Assembly (NCBI GenBank): GCA_018268515.1 | Contig: JAFDWK010000021.1 | Location: 1-37,042 of the forward strand | From: Actinomycetota bacterium | GTDB lineage: Bacteria; Actinomycetota; Actinomycetes; Actinomycetales; Microbacteriaceae | DNA: 37,042 nt | Reading direction: 5' to 3' | Shown here: positions 6,950 to 14,815 of the stretch, piece by piece | How positions within the stretch are numbered: position 1 is the first letter of the stretch | Layout: each line of letters begins with the position of its first letter | The notes under the pieces: generated by a model | The model's input: only the letters and a program-made list of their open reading frames with translations | What the model was told of the DNA's origin: nothing | The model's database searches: none | Translations under genes and position numbers: made by a program

Positions 6950-7241
6950 GAAACTTCCCAGTGAGCTTCGCGCTCGAATTCACAGCGAGCCGATGCTCAC
7001 ATCCCCAGCGAGCATCACGCTCAAACAAGTCACCGAGCTTGCTCGGATTCCCCTGCGAGCTTCGACTCAGAAACGACCCCGATATCACACGAAAGTAGCG
7101 CAGACCCGAACAACGGGCAAAATCGCGATGCATGAGAGCGGTGGGAGACTGCGCTGGTGGAGTGACCTGAGGCAAGCGCTCAGAGGTGGCCGACGCGGGC
7201 ATGGCCGTGCGGAAGAATGGATCACGAGGAATGGAGATCCG
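6950..7241. other. Gene-free, AT-richer segment between the ABC relic and purK
   Basis: No convincing gene is present. The left part (6961-7068) holds the five-dyad array listed separately. The rest has an imperfect CTGAG/CTCAG inverted repeat near 7173-7189, and GGAG at 7233-7236 is the ribosome-binding site of purK. Base composition is visibly less GC-rich than the neighbouring operons, which fits inserted or decaying DNA. Confidence 0.6.
6961..7068. repeat. Array of five GAGC-n-GCTC dyads at about 23-bp spacing
   Basis: GAGC half-sites lie at 6963, 6987, 7010, 7035 and 7057, that is, 24, 23, 25 and 22 bp apart. Each is followed after 2-5 bases by GCTC (6972, 6995, 7019, 7041), or by ACTC at 7065 in the last unit. 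Four of the five units begin GCGAGC or CCGAGC, and the spacers between dyads are A/C-rich. Unit 4 (CCGAGC-TT-GCTCGG, 7033-7046) is a perfect 6-bp inverted repeat. The array ends 12 bp upstream of the ABC-relic start. Confidence 0.6.
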
Positions 7242-8366
7242 ATGGCGTTGCGTGTGGGTGTGATCGGCGGCGGCCAGCTGGCGCGGATGATGATCGCTCC
7301 GGCAGTCGAGCTGGGAATCGACATCCGGGTGCTGGCGGAGGACGAGGGTATGTCGGCGCAGCTGGCGGCGACCGCGGTGGGCGACTACCGCGACCTCGAG
7401 ACCGTGCGCCGGTTCGCGGCGGACGTCGACGTCATCACGTTCGATCATGAGCACGTGCCGCAGGAGGTGCTGCGCGCGCTCGTCGCCGACGGCGTGGCCG
7501 TGCACCCCGGACCCGACGCGCTGCGGTTCGCGCAGGACAAGCTGGACATGCGCGCCAGGCTGGCCGAGCTCGGTGCGCCGCAGCCCGACTGGGCGCGGGC
7601 CGCGGACGCGGCCGCGCTGCAGACGTTCCTGGACGCGCACGGCGGTCGCGGCGTGGTGAAGACCCCCCGCGGCGGCTACGACGGCAAGGGCGTGCGCGTC
7701 GTGGGCGCCGCCGAGGAGGCCGCGGACTGGTTCGCAGGCCTCGGCGACGGCGACGCGCTGCTCGTCGAGGAGCTCGTGCCGTTCGTGCGCGAACTCGCGC
7801 AGCAGGTCGCCCGGCGCCCGAACGGCGAGTCCGTGTCGTACCCCGTCGTGGAGACCGTGCAGAAGGGCGGCGTATGCGCGGAGGTCGTCGCCCCCGCGCC
7901 CGATGTCGACGCCGAGCACGTCGCCCAGGCCGCGCGGATCGGCCTCCAGATCGCCGAAGGGCTGGGCGTCACCGGCATGCTCGCAGTCGAATTGTTCCAG
8001 ACCGCCGACGGCCGGATCCTCGTCAACGAGCTCGCCATGCGCCCGCACAACAGCGGGCACTGGAGCCAGGACGGCGCCGTGACCGGGCAGTTCGAACAGC
8101 ACCTGCGCGCCGTCGCCGACCTGCCGCTGGGGAACACCGCCCCGCACGCGGACTGGTCGGTCATGATCAACATCCTCGGCGGTCCTGCGGATGCCGGCAT
8201 GCTCGATCGCGTCCCCGCAGCGCTCGCCGTGAGCCCGCACGCCAAGGTGCACACCTACGGCAAGGCGCCGCGGCCCGGTCGCAAGGTCGGGCACGTGAAC
8301 GCGAGCGGATCCGACCTCGACGCTGTGCTCGCCGAGGCCCGCGCCGCCGCGGGGGCGTTCGCCTGA
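7242..8366 (+). CDS. purK: 5-(carboxyamino)imidazole ribonucleotide synthase
   Basis: PurK is an ATP-grasp enzyme of purine biosynthesis. It carboxylates AIR with ATP and bicarbonate to N5-CAIR, the substrate of PurE encoded just downstream. The 374-residue protein starts with VGVIGGGQLARMM (pre-ATP-grasp nucleotide fold). It has VVKTPRGGYDGKGV (ATP-grasp lysine and glycine-rich loop, about 137-150), LLVEELVPF (the Glu that contacts adenine), and ELAMRPHNSGHWSQDGAVTGQFEQHLRA (split over about 263-290), the metal-binding and PurK-specific signature. The ATG at 7242 has GGAG five bases upstream and begins exactly at the conserved N-terminus. Confidence 0.98.
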   Translation: MALRVGVIGGGQLARMMIAPAVELGIDIRVLAEDEGMSAQLAATAVGDYRDLETVRRFAADVDVITFDHEHVPQEVLRALVADGVAVHPGPDALRFAQDKLDMRARLAELGAPQPDWARAADAAALQTFLDAHGGRGVVKTPRGGYDGKGVRVVGAAEEAADWFAGLGDGDALLVEELVPFVRELAQQVARRPNGESVSYPVVETVQKGGVCAEVVAPAPDVDAEHVAQAARIGLQIAEGLGVTGMLAVELFQTADGRILVNELAMRPHNSGHWSQDGAVTGQFEQHLRAVADLPLGNTAPHADWSVMINILGGPADAGMLDRVPAALAVSPHAKVHTYGKAPRPGRKVGHVNASGSDLDAVLAEARAAAGAFA

Positions 8367-8466
8367 GCCGAGTCTGCTCGCACGTTCTCGCGCGCCGGGG
8401 TCGCGCCGCCGCGCCGGAGCTCCGGACTCTGAGCTCCGCGGCCGGTGTCACAGCCAGTCCGTCTCC

Positions 8467-8491
8467 GGTCCCTGAGCCTGTCGAAGGGTCC
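8467..8491 (+). repeat. REP-like interspersed element (CCTGAGCCTGTCGAAGGG type)
   Basis: The core CCCTGAGCCTGTCGAAGGG is flanked by GGT and TCC, giving an imperfect stem (GG, CCCT paired with AGGG, CC) around GAGCCTGTCGA. The same core is a familiar high-copy intergenic repeat in Microbacteriaceae and other high-GC genomes. This identification is from recall of the motif; only one copy lies in this window. Confidence 0.65.
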
Positions 8492-8565
8492 GGAGGCCAA
8501 GGGCCCGGAGGTCGCGGTTCTGGGCCTGCAGCGCGCCGCAGCGGGCTTCTCCCAGCCGTCGCCCG

Positions 8566-8571
8566 TAGCCT
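8566..8571 (+). promoter_or_regulatory. Candidate -10 element of a leaderless purE transcript
   Basis: TAGCCT fits TANNNT and is followed by GTACGG and the GTG start at 8578, a six-base gap. No Shine-Dalgarno sequence precedes the GTG. Confidence 0.55.
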
Positions 8572-8577
8572 GTACGG

Positions 8578-9096
8578 GTGACGACTGGGACATTGCACTC
8601 CGCCGCCGCGCCCCTCGTCGGCGTCGTGATGGGATCCGACTCCGACTGGCGCGTGATGAGCGCCGCCTCCGAGGCGCTGACCGAGTTCGGCATCCCGCAC
8701 GAGGTCGAGGTCGTCTCCGCGCACCGCACGCCCGAGAAGCTGCATCGGTACGGCACCGAGGCGCGTGAGCGCGGGCTCAAGGTCATCATCGCCGGAGCCG
8801 GCGGTGCGGCCCATCTGCCGGGCATGCTGGCCTCCGTCACGGCGCTGCCCGTCGTCGGCGTCCCCGTCCCGCTCGCATACCTGGACGGCATGGACTCGCT
8901 GCTGTCGATCGTGCAGATGCCCGCGGGGATCCCGGTCGCCACCGTCTCGATCGGCGGGGCGCGCAACGCCGGCATCCTCGCCGCGCGCATCCTCGGCACG
9001 GGGGATCCGGCGCTCGCCGACCGGATCGAATCGTACGCCCGCGACCTCGAGGCGCAGGTCGAGGAGAAGAACCGGCGGCTGAAGGACAGCCTGTGA
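8578..9096 (+). CDS. purE: N5-carboxyaminoimidazole ribonucleotide mutase
   Basis: PurE moves the carboxyl group of N5-CAIR to carbon 4, giving CAIR, in de novo purine synthesis. The 172-residue protein has the class I signature [13 protein letters not shown] (about 15-27), where the Ser-Asp pair contacts the phosphate. It also has [13 protein letters not shown] (about 44-56, with the catalytic His) and [16 protein letters not shown], followed by LPVVGVPV. The start is GTG at 8578, with no ribosome-binding site but a well-placed -10 element. Its stop overlaps the start of the LCP gene (GTGA at 9093-9096), so the two are translated together. Confidence 0.98.
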   Translation: MTTGTLHSAAAPLVGVVMGSDSDWRVMSAASEALTEFGIPHEVEVVSAHRTPEKLHRYGTEARERGLKVIIAGAGGAAHLPGMLASVTALPVVGVPVPLAYLDGMDSLLSIVQMPAGIPVATVSIGGARNAGILAARILGTGDPALADRIESYARDLEAQVEEKNRRLKDSL

Positions 9097-10550
9097 CCCA
9101 GGTCCTGAGCCGGCCCGGCGGGGTCTCGAATTCGAGTGCGGGGCTGATCCGCACGAGGCCGATGCGGGATCCCGATTTCGGCTCGCCCGAGGTGATGACC
9201 CGTCGCGGCTGGTGGCTGGTCGTGCTCAACGTGCTGATCCCCGGATCCGCGCAGGTGCTCTCCGGCAACCGCCGGCTCGGCCGGATCGGCCTCGGCGCGA
9301 CGCTCGTGATGTGGGCCCTGATCGTGGCGGGGGTGCTCACGGCGCTGCTCTGGCACCAGGCGCTGCTGTGGCTCACCGTCGGCGGTGGCTGGGTGAGCTG
9401 GATCGTGCTCACGCTCATCCAGATCCTGTGCATCGCGTACGCCGTGCTCTGGGTGGTGCTCACGTTCGACACGCTGCGCCTCGTGCGGATGGTGCGCACC
9501 AAGAACTACGCGAAGATCGCGATCCCGCTCGTGGCGGTGCTGGTGCTGAGCCTGTGCGGATCGGGCGCCGCCTACGCCGCGAACGTCGTCGGATCCAGTC
9601 GCAGCGCGATCACCACGCTGTTCGGCGCCGGAGGACCGAGCGTGCCGCCCAGCGATGGCTACTACAACGTGCTGCTGCTCGGCGCGGACAGCGGCCTCGG
9701 CCGCGACTCCATGCGCTTCGACAGCATCTCCGTGGTGTCGGTGAACGCGACCACCGGCGCGATGACGATCTTCGGCATCCCGCGCGACATGCCGCATGTG
9801 CCGTTCGCGCCGGGCCCGATGCATGATCTGTACCCCGACGGGCTGCAGGCGCACGATGACGCGGAATGCGGCTGGGGGAGCGGCATCAACCAGCTCACCA
9901 ACGCCGTGGAGGTGTGCCACACCGGCCCCTCGCTGTACCCGGATGCGAAGAAGCAGGGATCCAGCCCCGCTGTCGAGGCCACCAAAGACGCGGCCGAGGG
10001 TGTGCTGGGCATCACCATCCCGTACTACGTGTTCCTCGACATGAACAGCTTCGCGGATCTGATCAACGCGCTCGGCGGCGTCGACATCAACGTCAAGGAG
10101 CGCCTGCCGGAGGGCAACGTCCCGGAGTGGGGCGGACCCGACAACGCCGAGCAATGGGCGACCGGGTGGATCGAGGCCGGTCAGCAGCACATGAACGGCG
10201 ACACCGCGCAGTGGTATGCGCGCTCCCGGTACACGACGAGCGACTTCGATCGGATGCGCCGCCAGCGCGAGCTGCAGGAGGCGATCCTGAAGCAGTTCAC
10301 CCCGCAGAACGTGCTCACGCACTTCTCCGAGGTCGCCAGTGCCTCGACGGATCTGGTCAGGACCGATCTGCCGCAGGACAAGCTGCCCGAGTTCTTCGAT
10401 CTCATGCTGAAGGCGAAGAAGCAGAAGGTGAACACGATCGAGCTGACCCCGGCGAGCGGCGTCGACGAGTTCGAGCCGGACTGGAACCAGATCCACGGGA
10501 TCGTCAAATCCGCCCTGCATCCGGAGCCGGAGCCGTCGCCGACCAACTGA
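9093..10550 (+). CDS. LytR-CpsA-Psr (LCP) family glycopolymer ligase
   Basis: LCP proteins transfer polyprenyl-pyrophosphate-linked glycopolymers to peptidoglycan on the outside of the membrane. This 485-residue protein has about four N-terminal membrane segments (roughly 40-165), the multi-pass layout common in Micrococcales, followed by the LCP domain (about 190-430). Key features are [20 protein letters not shown] (lipid-phosphate and metal-binding Asp/Arg), [25 protein letters not shown] and [23 protein letters not shown] with the conserved Arg cluster. The C-terminus is short and Pro/Glu-rich. GTG at 9093 overlaps the purE stop by 4 nt. Its position next to the glycan locus suggests that it anchors the rhamnose- or galactose-containing polymer; this is inference. 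Confidence 0.95.
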   Translation: MTQVLSRPGGVSNSSAGLIRTRPMRDPDFGSPEVMTRRGWWLVVLNVLIPGSAQVLSGNRRLGRIGLGATLVMWALIVAGVLTALLWHQALLWLTVGGGWVSWIVLTLIQILCIAYAVLWVVLTFDTLRLVRMVRTKNYAKIAIPLVAVLVLSLCGSGAAYAANVVGSSRSAITTLFGAGGPSVPPSDGYYNVLLLGADSGLGRDSMRFDSISVVSVNATTGAMTIFGIPRDMPHVPFAPGPMHDLYPDGLQAHDDAECGWGSGINQLTNAVEVCHTGPSLYPDAKKQGSSPAVEATKDAAEGVLGITIPYYVFLDMNSFADLINALGGVDINVKERLPEGNVPEWGGPDNAEQWATGWIEAGQQHMNGDTAQWYARSRYTTSDFDRMRRQRELQEAILKQFTPQNVLTHFSEVASASTDLVRTDLPQDKLPEFFDLMLKAKKQKVNTIELTPASGVDEFEPDWNQIHGIVKSALHPEPEPSPTN

Positions 10551-10573
10551 CGTCAGATCCGGGTCCGGGTTCT

Positions 10574-10599
10574 GCCCGGCTCCGGTCAGTGAGCCGGGC
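10574..10599. terminator. Strong hairpin between the convergent LCP and galE genes
   Basis: GCCCGGCTC (10574-10582) and GAGCCGGGC (10591-10599) form a perfect 9-bp stem with an 8-base loop, 24 bp after the LCP stop. No U-tract follows on either side. It is therefore a U-less hairpin that may terminate or protect transcripts from both directions. Confidence 0.65.
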
Positions 10600-10660
10600 C
10601 TACGCGCCTCAGAGGCTCGGGGCAGCGCGGGGCGCTGGCTGGAGGGAGGCGTGGGGCGCG

Positions 10661-10680
10661 AAGGGCCCGGTGGGCCCATC
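10661..10680. repeat. GGGCCC-GGT-GGGCCC hairpin downstream of galE
   Basis: Two self-complementary GGGCCC blocks separated by three bases lie within this interval, just beyond the galE stop. They could form a second short transcript-end stem for galE; no U-tract is seen. Confidence 0.35.
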
Positions 10681-10689
10681 CGTGCGGAC

Positions 10690-11739
10690 CTATGCCGTGC
10701 GGGCCTCTTCCGCGTGTGTCTCGTCGGCGTCGTAGCCCTGCGGGTTGCCGGACTGCCAGCGCCAGGAGTCCTCGGCCATCTCTGCGATGCCGCGCTGCGC
10801 CGTCCAACCGAGTTCTTCCTCGGCGCGCGTCGCATCCGCCCACGCCTGCGCGAGGTCGCCCTCGCGGCGGGGCAGCATCCGGTGCGGGATCGGCCGCCCG
10901 ACGGCCTTCTCGAACGCGGCGATGAGCGCCAGCACCGAGGTCGCACGGCCGGTGCCGAGGTTCCACGCGCGGACGCCGGTCTGGGCGCGCAGGTGCTCGA
11001 GTGCCGCGACATGCCCGTCGGCCAGGTCCAGCACGTGGATGTAGTCGCGCTCGCCGGTGCCATCCGCGGTCGGGTAGTCGTCGCCGAAGACGCCGACCTC
11101 GGCGAGACGCCCCACGGCCACCTGGGCGATGTAGGGCGCGAGGTTGTTCGGCACGCCACGCGGGTCCTCCCCGATGAGCCCGCTCTTGTGTGCACCGATC
11201 GGGTTGAAATAGCGCAGCAGCGCGATCCGCCAGCGGGGATCCGCCTGCGCGACGTCGGTGAGGATCCGTTCGATCATCACCTTGGTTTGGCCGTAGGGGT
11301 TGGTGGCGTTCAGCAGCCCACCGCCCTCGCGGTAGGGGGCGTGCTGGTGTTCGCCGTAGACGGTCGCGGAAGAGGAGAAGACCAGCGTGCGCACGTCGTG
11401 TCGCCGCATGACTGCGAGCAGGGCGAAGGTCGTGCCGAGGTTCACGGCGTAGTAGCGCAGAGGGTCGGCGACGCTCTCGCCAACCGCCTTCAGACCGGCG
11501 AAGTGGATCACGGCCTCCGGTCGCTCGGTCGCGAACACCGCGTCGAGGGCATCCTCGTCGGCCACGTCCAGCCGATGCAGGCGTGCGCTGCGACCCGCGA
11601 GGCGTGCGACGCGCTCGAGGGCGACCGGCGAGCTGTTCGCGAAATCGTCGACGACGATCACGTCGTCCCCGCGTTCGAGGAGGGCGAGGACGGTGTGGGA
11701 TCCGATGTATCCGGCCCCACCGGTGACGAGGACGCGCAC
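10690..11739 (-). CDS. galE: UDP-glucose 4-epimerase
   Basis: GalE interconverts UDP-glucose and UDP-galactose with tightly bound NAD. The 349-residue protein starts with RVLVTGGAGYIGSHT (Rossmann NAD loop). It has VIHFAGLKAVGES, FSSSATVYGEHQHAPYREGG (the Ser/Thr of the catalytic triad), NPYGQTKVMIERIL (catalytic Tyr-x-x-x-Lys), LRYFNPIGAHKSGLIGEDP and RDYIHVLDLADGHVAAL, all diagnostic of GalE. GTG at 11739 is chosen because AAGGAG lies five bases upstream and the Rossmann strand begins at once. It supplies UDP-galactose for Glf (32012-33154) and hence galactofuranose. It is transcribed divergently from the GT4 gene and may use TAGCAT at 11768-11773 as -10. Confidence 0.97.
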   Translation of the reverse strand: MRVLVTGGAGYIGSHTVLALLERGDDVIVVDDFANSSPVALERVARLAGRSARLHRLDVADEDALDAVFATERPEAVIHFAGLKAVGESVADPLRYYAVNLGTTFALLAVMRRHDVRTLVFSSSATVYGEHQHAPYREGGGLLNATNPYGQTKVMIERILTDVAQADPRWRIALLRYFNPIGAHKSGLIGEDPRGVPNNLAPYIAQVAVGRLAEVGVFGDDYPTADGTGERDYIHVLDLADGHVAALEHLRAQTGVRAWNLGTGRATSVLALIAAFEKAVGRPIPHRMLPRREGDLAQAWADATRAEEELGWTAQRGIAEMAEDSWRWQSGNPQGYDADETHAEEARTA

Positions 11740-11767
11740 GGGTGCTCCTTGGGTAGATGGTGCTTCG

Positions 11768-11773
11768 ATGCTA
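11768..11773 (-). promoter_or_regulatory. Candidate galE -10 element
   Basis: On the reverse strand TAGCAT (TANNNT) lies 28 bases before the GTG start, leaving room for a short leader with the AAGGAG ribosome-binding site. No clear -35 is seen. Confidence 0.35.
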
Positions 11774-11875
11774 CTTGTTCGCCGTTCCATAGCCCCGTGT
11801 CGCCTCGGGAGACCGCACACCACGCAAGGAACGCCCGCAGCGGAGCGCCTCAGGAGCGCCGTGCCGACCCCCGGA

Positions 11876-11881
11876 TAGAGT
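11876..11881 (+). promoter_or_regulatory. Candidate -10 element of a leaderless transcript (GT4 gene)
   Basis: TAGAGT fits TANNNT and is followed by CGGACC and the ATG at 11888, a six-base gap. No Shine-Dalgarno sequence is present. Confidence 0.55.
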
Positions 11882-11887
11882 CGGACC

Positions 11888-12961
11888 ATGGCTGTGCTGC
11901 GGGTTGTGCTGGATCAGGTGAACGACGTCGTCGACGCCGATCAGGCAGAGGCCGCCCGCTCGCTCGTCGCAGGGCTCGCCGCCACGGCGCCGCAGAAGTG
12001 CAGCATCGAGGCGATCGTCCCGAGCGGTGGGTCCGAGCCGGTCGTCGAGGGTGCGGACTCCGTGCACCGTCTGACGCTCGCGCGTCGCGAGCTTGCTGCG
12101 GCCTGGCAGCTCGGCGTGGTCAGCGGCGTCGGTGGCGGCATGATCCACGCGCCGTCGCTGTTCGCCCCCCTCGCGAAGCACGACAGGGCCAACGATTACG
12201 ACCAGACCGTCGTCACGGTGTGGGACCTGCGCGCGTGGAGCGCGCCGGAGCAACTGCCCCGGGCGAGCGTGCTGTGGCAGCGCGGCATGCTCAAGCGCGT
12301 GGCCAAGCATGCCGACGCCGTCGTCGTGCCGACGCACGCCATGGCCGAGCAACTGTCGGGGCTGGGCCGTTTCGGCGACCGCATCCGGGTGATCCCGGGG
12401 GCGGTCGCCGACGGCTTCGCCATTCCGCCCGACGCCGTGCCGCGCCGGATCGCGCTGGGGGCGGCCGGTCGGTACGTGGTGAGCACCGGCGTGGCCGCCG
12501 ATCTCGAGCCCGTGTTCGCCGCAGCCGTCGATGCGCGCGCCGACGCGTTCGTGCTCGATGCGCCGGACGGCGCCGCGCCGGGGATCGCCGCGGCGGCCGC
12601 CGCGGCCGGACTGATGGCCCCGCGGGTGCACGTCCTCGGCCGGCTGGACGCGCCCGATCGGGGCTCCCTCCTCGGCGGCGCGCTCGCGTTCGTCGCCGCG
12701 GATCCGACCCCGGCATGGCCCTGGCGGCTGATCGAGGCGCTCACCGCGGGGGTGCCGGTGGTCGCGGTCGACAACGGTGTGCACCGCGACGTGCTCGCCG
12801 ACGGCGGCCCGCTAGTGGCGCCGGATGGCTTCACCGATGCCGTGCGTGACGCAGCCGGGAACGGCGCCCGGCGGCTGTCGGTGCTCGCCGCGGATCGCTC
12901 GCGTGCATACTCGTGGAGCGGGTCCGCCGAGCGGGTCTGGGCGCTGCATGCGGAGCTGTGA
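11888..12961 (+). CDS. Glycosyltransferase, GT-B fold (GT4-like)
   Basis: The 357-residue protein has a GT-B layout. The N-terminal half contains IHAPSLFAPL and TVVTVWDLRAWSAPEQLP, the segment that in GT4 mannosyl- and rhamnosyltransferases reads TVHDL. It continues with KRVAKHADAVVVPTHAMAEQL (linker region) and IRVIPGAVADGF. The C-terminal half, normally with EGFGLP-like donor-binding sequence, reads TPAWPWRLIEALTAGVPVVAVDNGVHRDVLADGG, keeping the conserved Glu and the AGVPVVA loop. It should transfer a sugar from a nucleotide donor to a lipid- or glycan-linked acceptor at the inner face of the membrane. It is the first gene of the plus-strand glycan operon; donor and acceptor are not determinable from sequence alone. 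Confidence 0.88.
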   Translation: MAVLRVVLDQVNDVVDADQAEAARSLVAGLAATAPQKCSIEAIVPSGGSEPVVEGADSVHRLTLARRELAAAWQLGVVSGVGGGMIHAPSLFAPLAKHDRANDYDQTVVTVWDLRAWSAPEQLPRASVLWQRGMLKRVAKHADAVVVPTHAMAEQLSGLGRFGDRIRVIPGAVADGFAIPPDAVPRRIALGAAGRYVVSTGVAADLEPVFAAAVDARADAFVLDAPDGAAPGIAAAAAAAGLMAPRVHVLGRLDAPDRGSLLGGALAFVAADPTPAWPWRLIEALTAGVPVVAVDNGVHRDVLADGGPLVAPDGFTDAVRDAAGNGARRLSVLAADRSRAYSWSGSAERVWALHAEL

Positions 12962-12986
12962 GCGCAGAACCACAGGCGCTCTCGCC

Positions 12987-12992
12987 TAGACT
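12987..12992 (+). promoter_or_regulatory. Candidate -10 element for the first ABC-exporter operon
   Basis: TAGACT fits TANNNT, 39 bases before the GTG at 13032, leaving a leader of about 33 nt with the weak purine-rich AGAGAAAG before the start. Confidence 0.4.
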
Positions 12993-13031
12993 GATGACGC
13001 TCCGTCGACGCCCCGATCAGAGAAAGTCTTC

Positions 13032-13937
13032 GTGAACAGCAGATCCGACCTCTTCGCCGCCGTGCCACGGGCGGAGTTCGACAGCCCAGGGCGCAGCCAC
13101 GGGCTGCTCGACATCGTTCGCTGGCGGTACCTTCTTCAGCTTCTGGTCCGCACGGGTGTGACCACGCGGTACCGCAACTCGGTGCTGGGCTGGACCTGGT
13201 CCTATGTGCGGCCCGCCGCACAGTTCCTGGTGTTCTGGGTCGTGATGGGGATCTTCCTGCGGATGCAGGGCAGTACGCCCAACTACGTCGTGTACTTGTT
13301 CTCCGGCATGATCGTGATCAATCTCTTCTCCGAGGCGTTCAAGAACGCGACCACGTCGATCGTGGGCAACGCCGCGCTGATCCGCAAGGTGTTCCTGCCC
13401 CGTCAGCTGTTCGCCGTGTCATCGGTGATCGTCGCGCTGGTGCACGTGCTGCCGCAGGTCGCCCTCCTCGCCGTCGTCGTGCTGATCATCGGCTGGTTGG
13501 GACATGCTTCGCTCCTCGCAATCGGAGCGATGCTGGCAGCCGTGGTCATCATCAGCGTGTTCGCGCTGGGCCTGGGGCTCTTCTTCGGTGCGATCAACGT
13601 GCGGTTCCGCGATTCCGAGAACGTTGTCGAACTCCTGCTCCTGCTCGCGACCTGGGCGTCTCCGGTGCTCTACGTCTGGACCATGGTCGAGACCGCCGTC
13701 AACGATCTCGGCTGGCCGCACTGGATACTGAAGCTCTATCTGCTGAATCCGATCACCCAGGGTGTCGAGCTCTTCCACTACGCGTTCTGGCGACCGACGG
13801 TCGCGGACCCCATCATCCCCATTCCGCCAGGCCTCGGGTGGAACACGCTGTGGACGTTCCTCATCGCCGTCGCCACGGTCTTGATCGGGCAGATGGTATT
13901 CCGCCGTCTCGAGGGAAGGTTCGCACAGGATCTATGA
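13032..13937 (+). CDS. ABC-2 type polysaccharide exporter, membrane subunit (Wzm-like), first copy
   Basis: The 301-residue protein has the ABC-2 membrane-domain signature. An amphipathic N-terminal segment (DIVRWRYLLQLLVRTGVTTRYRNSVLGWTWSYVRPAAQFLVFW in pieces, about 27-70) with the RYRNSVLG motif leads into six membrane segments. IRKVFLPRQLFAVS is the KVxFPR-type cytoplasmic loop of Wzm/TagG proteins, and TWASPVLYVW with LNPITQGVELFHYAFW closes the family pattern. With its ATPase it should export a completed, lipid-linked glycan across the cytoplasmic membrane. Its stop overlaps the ATPase start by 4 nt (ATGA at 13934-13937). Confidence 0.93.
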   Translation: MNSRSDLFAAVPRAEFDSPGRSHGLLDIVRWRYLLQLLVRTGVTTRYRNSVLGWTWSYVRPAAQFLVFWVVMGIFLRMQGSTPNYVVYLFSGMIVINLFSEAFKNATTSIVGNAALIRKVFLPRQLFAVSSVIVALVHVLPQVALLAVVVLIIGWLGHASLLAIGAMLAAVVIISVFALGLGLFFGAINVRFRDSENVVELLLLLATWASPVLYVWTMVETAVNDLGWPHWILKLYLLNPITQGVELFHYAFWRPTVADPIIPIPPGLGWNTLWTFLIAVATVLIGQMVFRRLEGRFAQDL

Positions 13938-14674
13938 GCACCGCCGCCGCTCTCCGACCGAGCGTCATCATCGACGGGGTCCACAAGAGATTCACCCTCA
14001 ATCACGCGTTCTCCTTCAAGGACACCGTGGTGTCCTGGATCCGGCGTCGTAAGACGACCTCATCCTTCGAAGCGCTCAAGGGGCTGAGCCTGGTCATCAA
14101 CGAGGGGGAGTCCGTCGCGATCCTCGGCCTCAACGGCTCGGGCAAGTCGACGCTGCTCAAACTCATGTCGGGCGTGATGGAACCCGACAAGGGCGAGGTG
14201 CTCACGCGGGGCCGCGTGGCGGGTCTCATCGAGGTCGGCGCGGGCTTCCACCCGGAGCTGTCCGGACGCGAGAACGTGTTCCTGAACGCCGCGATCCTGG
14301 GAATGAAGCGCAAGGAGATCGAAGCGCGCTATGACGAGATCGTGGCGTTCAGCGAGATCGAGGAGTTCATCGATCAAGAGGTCAAGCACTACTCGTCGGG
14401 CATGTTCATGCGGCTGGCATTCTCGGTGGCGATCCATGTCGAAGTCGACATCCTGCTCGTGGACGAGATCCTCTCCGTCGGCGACGCACCCTTCCGGGAG
14501 AAGTGCCGGCTGAAGTTCGAGGAACTCATCGCCGCGGGCAAGACACTGGTCGTGGTCAGCCACGACGCGGAGATGGTGCGCGAACTCTGCACCCGGGGTG
14601 TGGTGCTGTCCCGCGGAACGATGGTGTTCGACGGCGATGTGGAGCAGGCGCTGACCCACCTGGAGCCAGCCTGA
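13934..14674 (+). CDS. ABC-2 type polysaccharide exporter, ATPase subunit (short Wzt-like), first copy
   Basis: The 246-residue ATPase has Walker A GLNGSGKS (65-72), the Wzt/TagH-type signature YSSGM (153-157), Walker B ILLVDE (173-178) and the H-loop His210. The N-terminal KRFTLNHAFSFKDTVVSWIRR insertion is typical of polysaccharide-export ATPases. LIEVGAGFHPELSGRENV is also characteristic of the family. It ends soon after the nucleotide-binding domain, so it lacks the C-terminal carbohydrate-binding domain found in O-antigen Wzt proteins that recognise a capped chain end. It powers the Wzm-like partner encoded immediately upstream, with an overlapping start. Confidence 0.94.
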   Translation: MSTAAALRPSVIIDGVHKRFTLNHAFSFKDTVVSWIRRRKTTSSFEALKGLSLVINEGESVAILGLNGSGKSTLLKLMSGVMEPDKGEVLTRGRVAGLIEVGAGFHPELSGRENVFLNAAILGMKRKEIEARYDEIVAFSEIEEFIDQEVKHYSSGMFMRLAFSVAIHVEVDILLVDEILSVGDAPFREKCRLKFEELIAAGKTLVVVSHDAEMVRELCTRGVVLSRGTMVFDGDVEQALTHLEPA

Positions 14675-14731
14675 GGCCGAGCACGCAGCGCTGGACGCCA
14701 CGGGTCGGGGAGGCCTTCAGCGAGGGGTCGC

Positions 14732-14737
14732 TAAGAT
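14732..14737 (+). promoter_or_regulatory. Candidate -10 element upstream of the large membrane-protein gene
   Basis: TAAGAT fits TANNNT. It would give a leader of about 70 nt before the ATG at 14816. No matching -35 at 16-18 bp is obvious. Confidence 0.35.
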
Positions 14738-14815
14738 CGTCCGGGGTCTGTGCCCCGTTTCTGCGGTGCGACCGTGCCTGCTCCGAGCCGTCCCGAAGAA
14801 AGAGGTAGTTCCCAG

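Larger units (their letters stand above)
8367..8577. other. purK-purE spacer, non-coding
   Basis: This 211-bp spacer has no convincing gene. It contains the palindrome CCGGAGCTCCGG (8414-8425), whose right part can also pair with a second GAGCTCC about 10 bases further on. It also holds the REP-like element at 8467-8491 and the candidate purE -10 at 8566. A 211-bp gap inside a normally tight purK-purE pair suggests that the repeat was inserted. Confidence 0.6.

Noticed and set aside
7014-7062. A plus-strand stretch reading ITLKQVTELARIPLRA, like the start of a LacI-family helix-turn-helix
   Set aside because: Only about 15 residues resemble LacI and no rest of the gene follows. The same bases form part of the dyad array, so chance is more likely than a relic.
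6961-7068. The dyad array as a CRISPR or tRNA gene
   Set aside because: The half-sites are too short and degenerate for CRISPR repeats, the spacing is about 23 bp, and no cloverleaf or CCA end can be drawn.
5124-8294. A 1056-codon open frame on the minus strand covering the NUDIX gene, the ABC relic and purK
   Set aside because: Only the last 319 codons carry recognisable domains. The rest is antisense or out of frame to purK and the ABC relic, and has low-complexity Arg/Pro-rich sequence. The gene starts at 6083.
8367-8577. A small gene in the purK-purE spacer
   Set aside because: Short frames here translate the REP-like repeat into its familiar artefacts and lack start signals.
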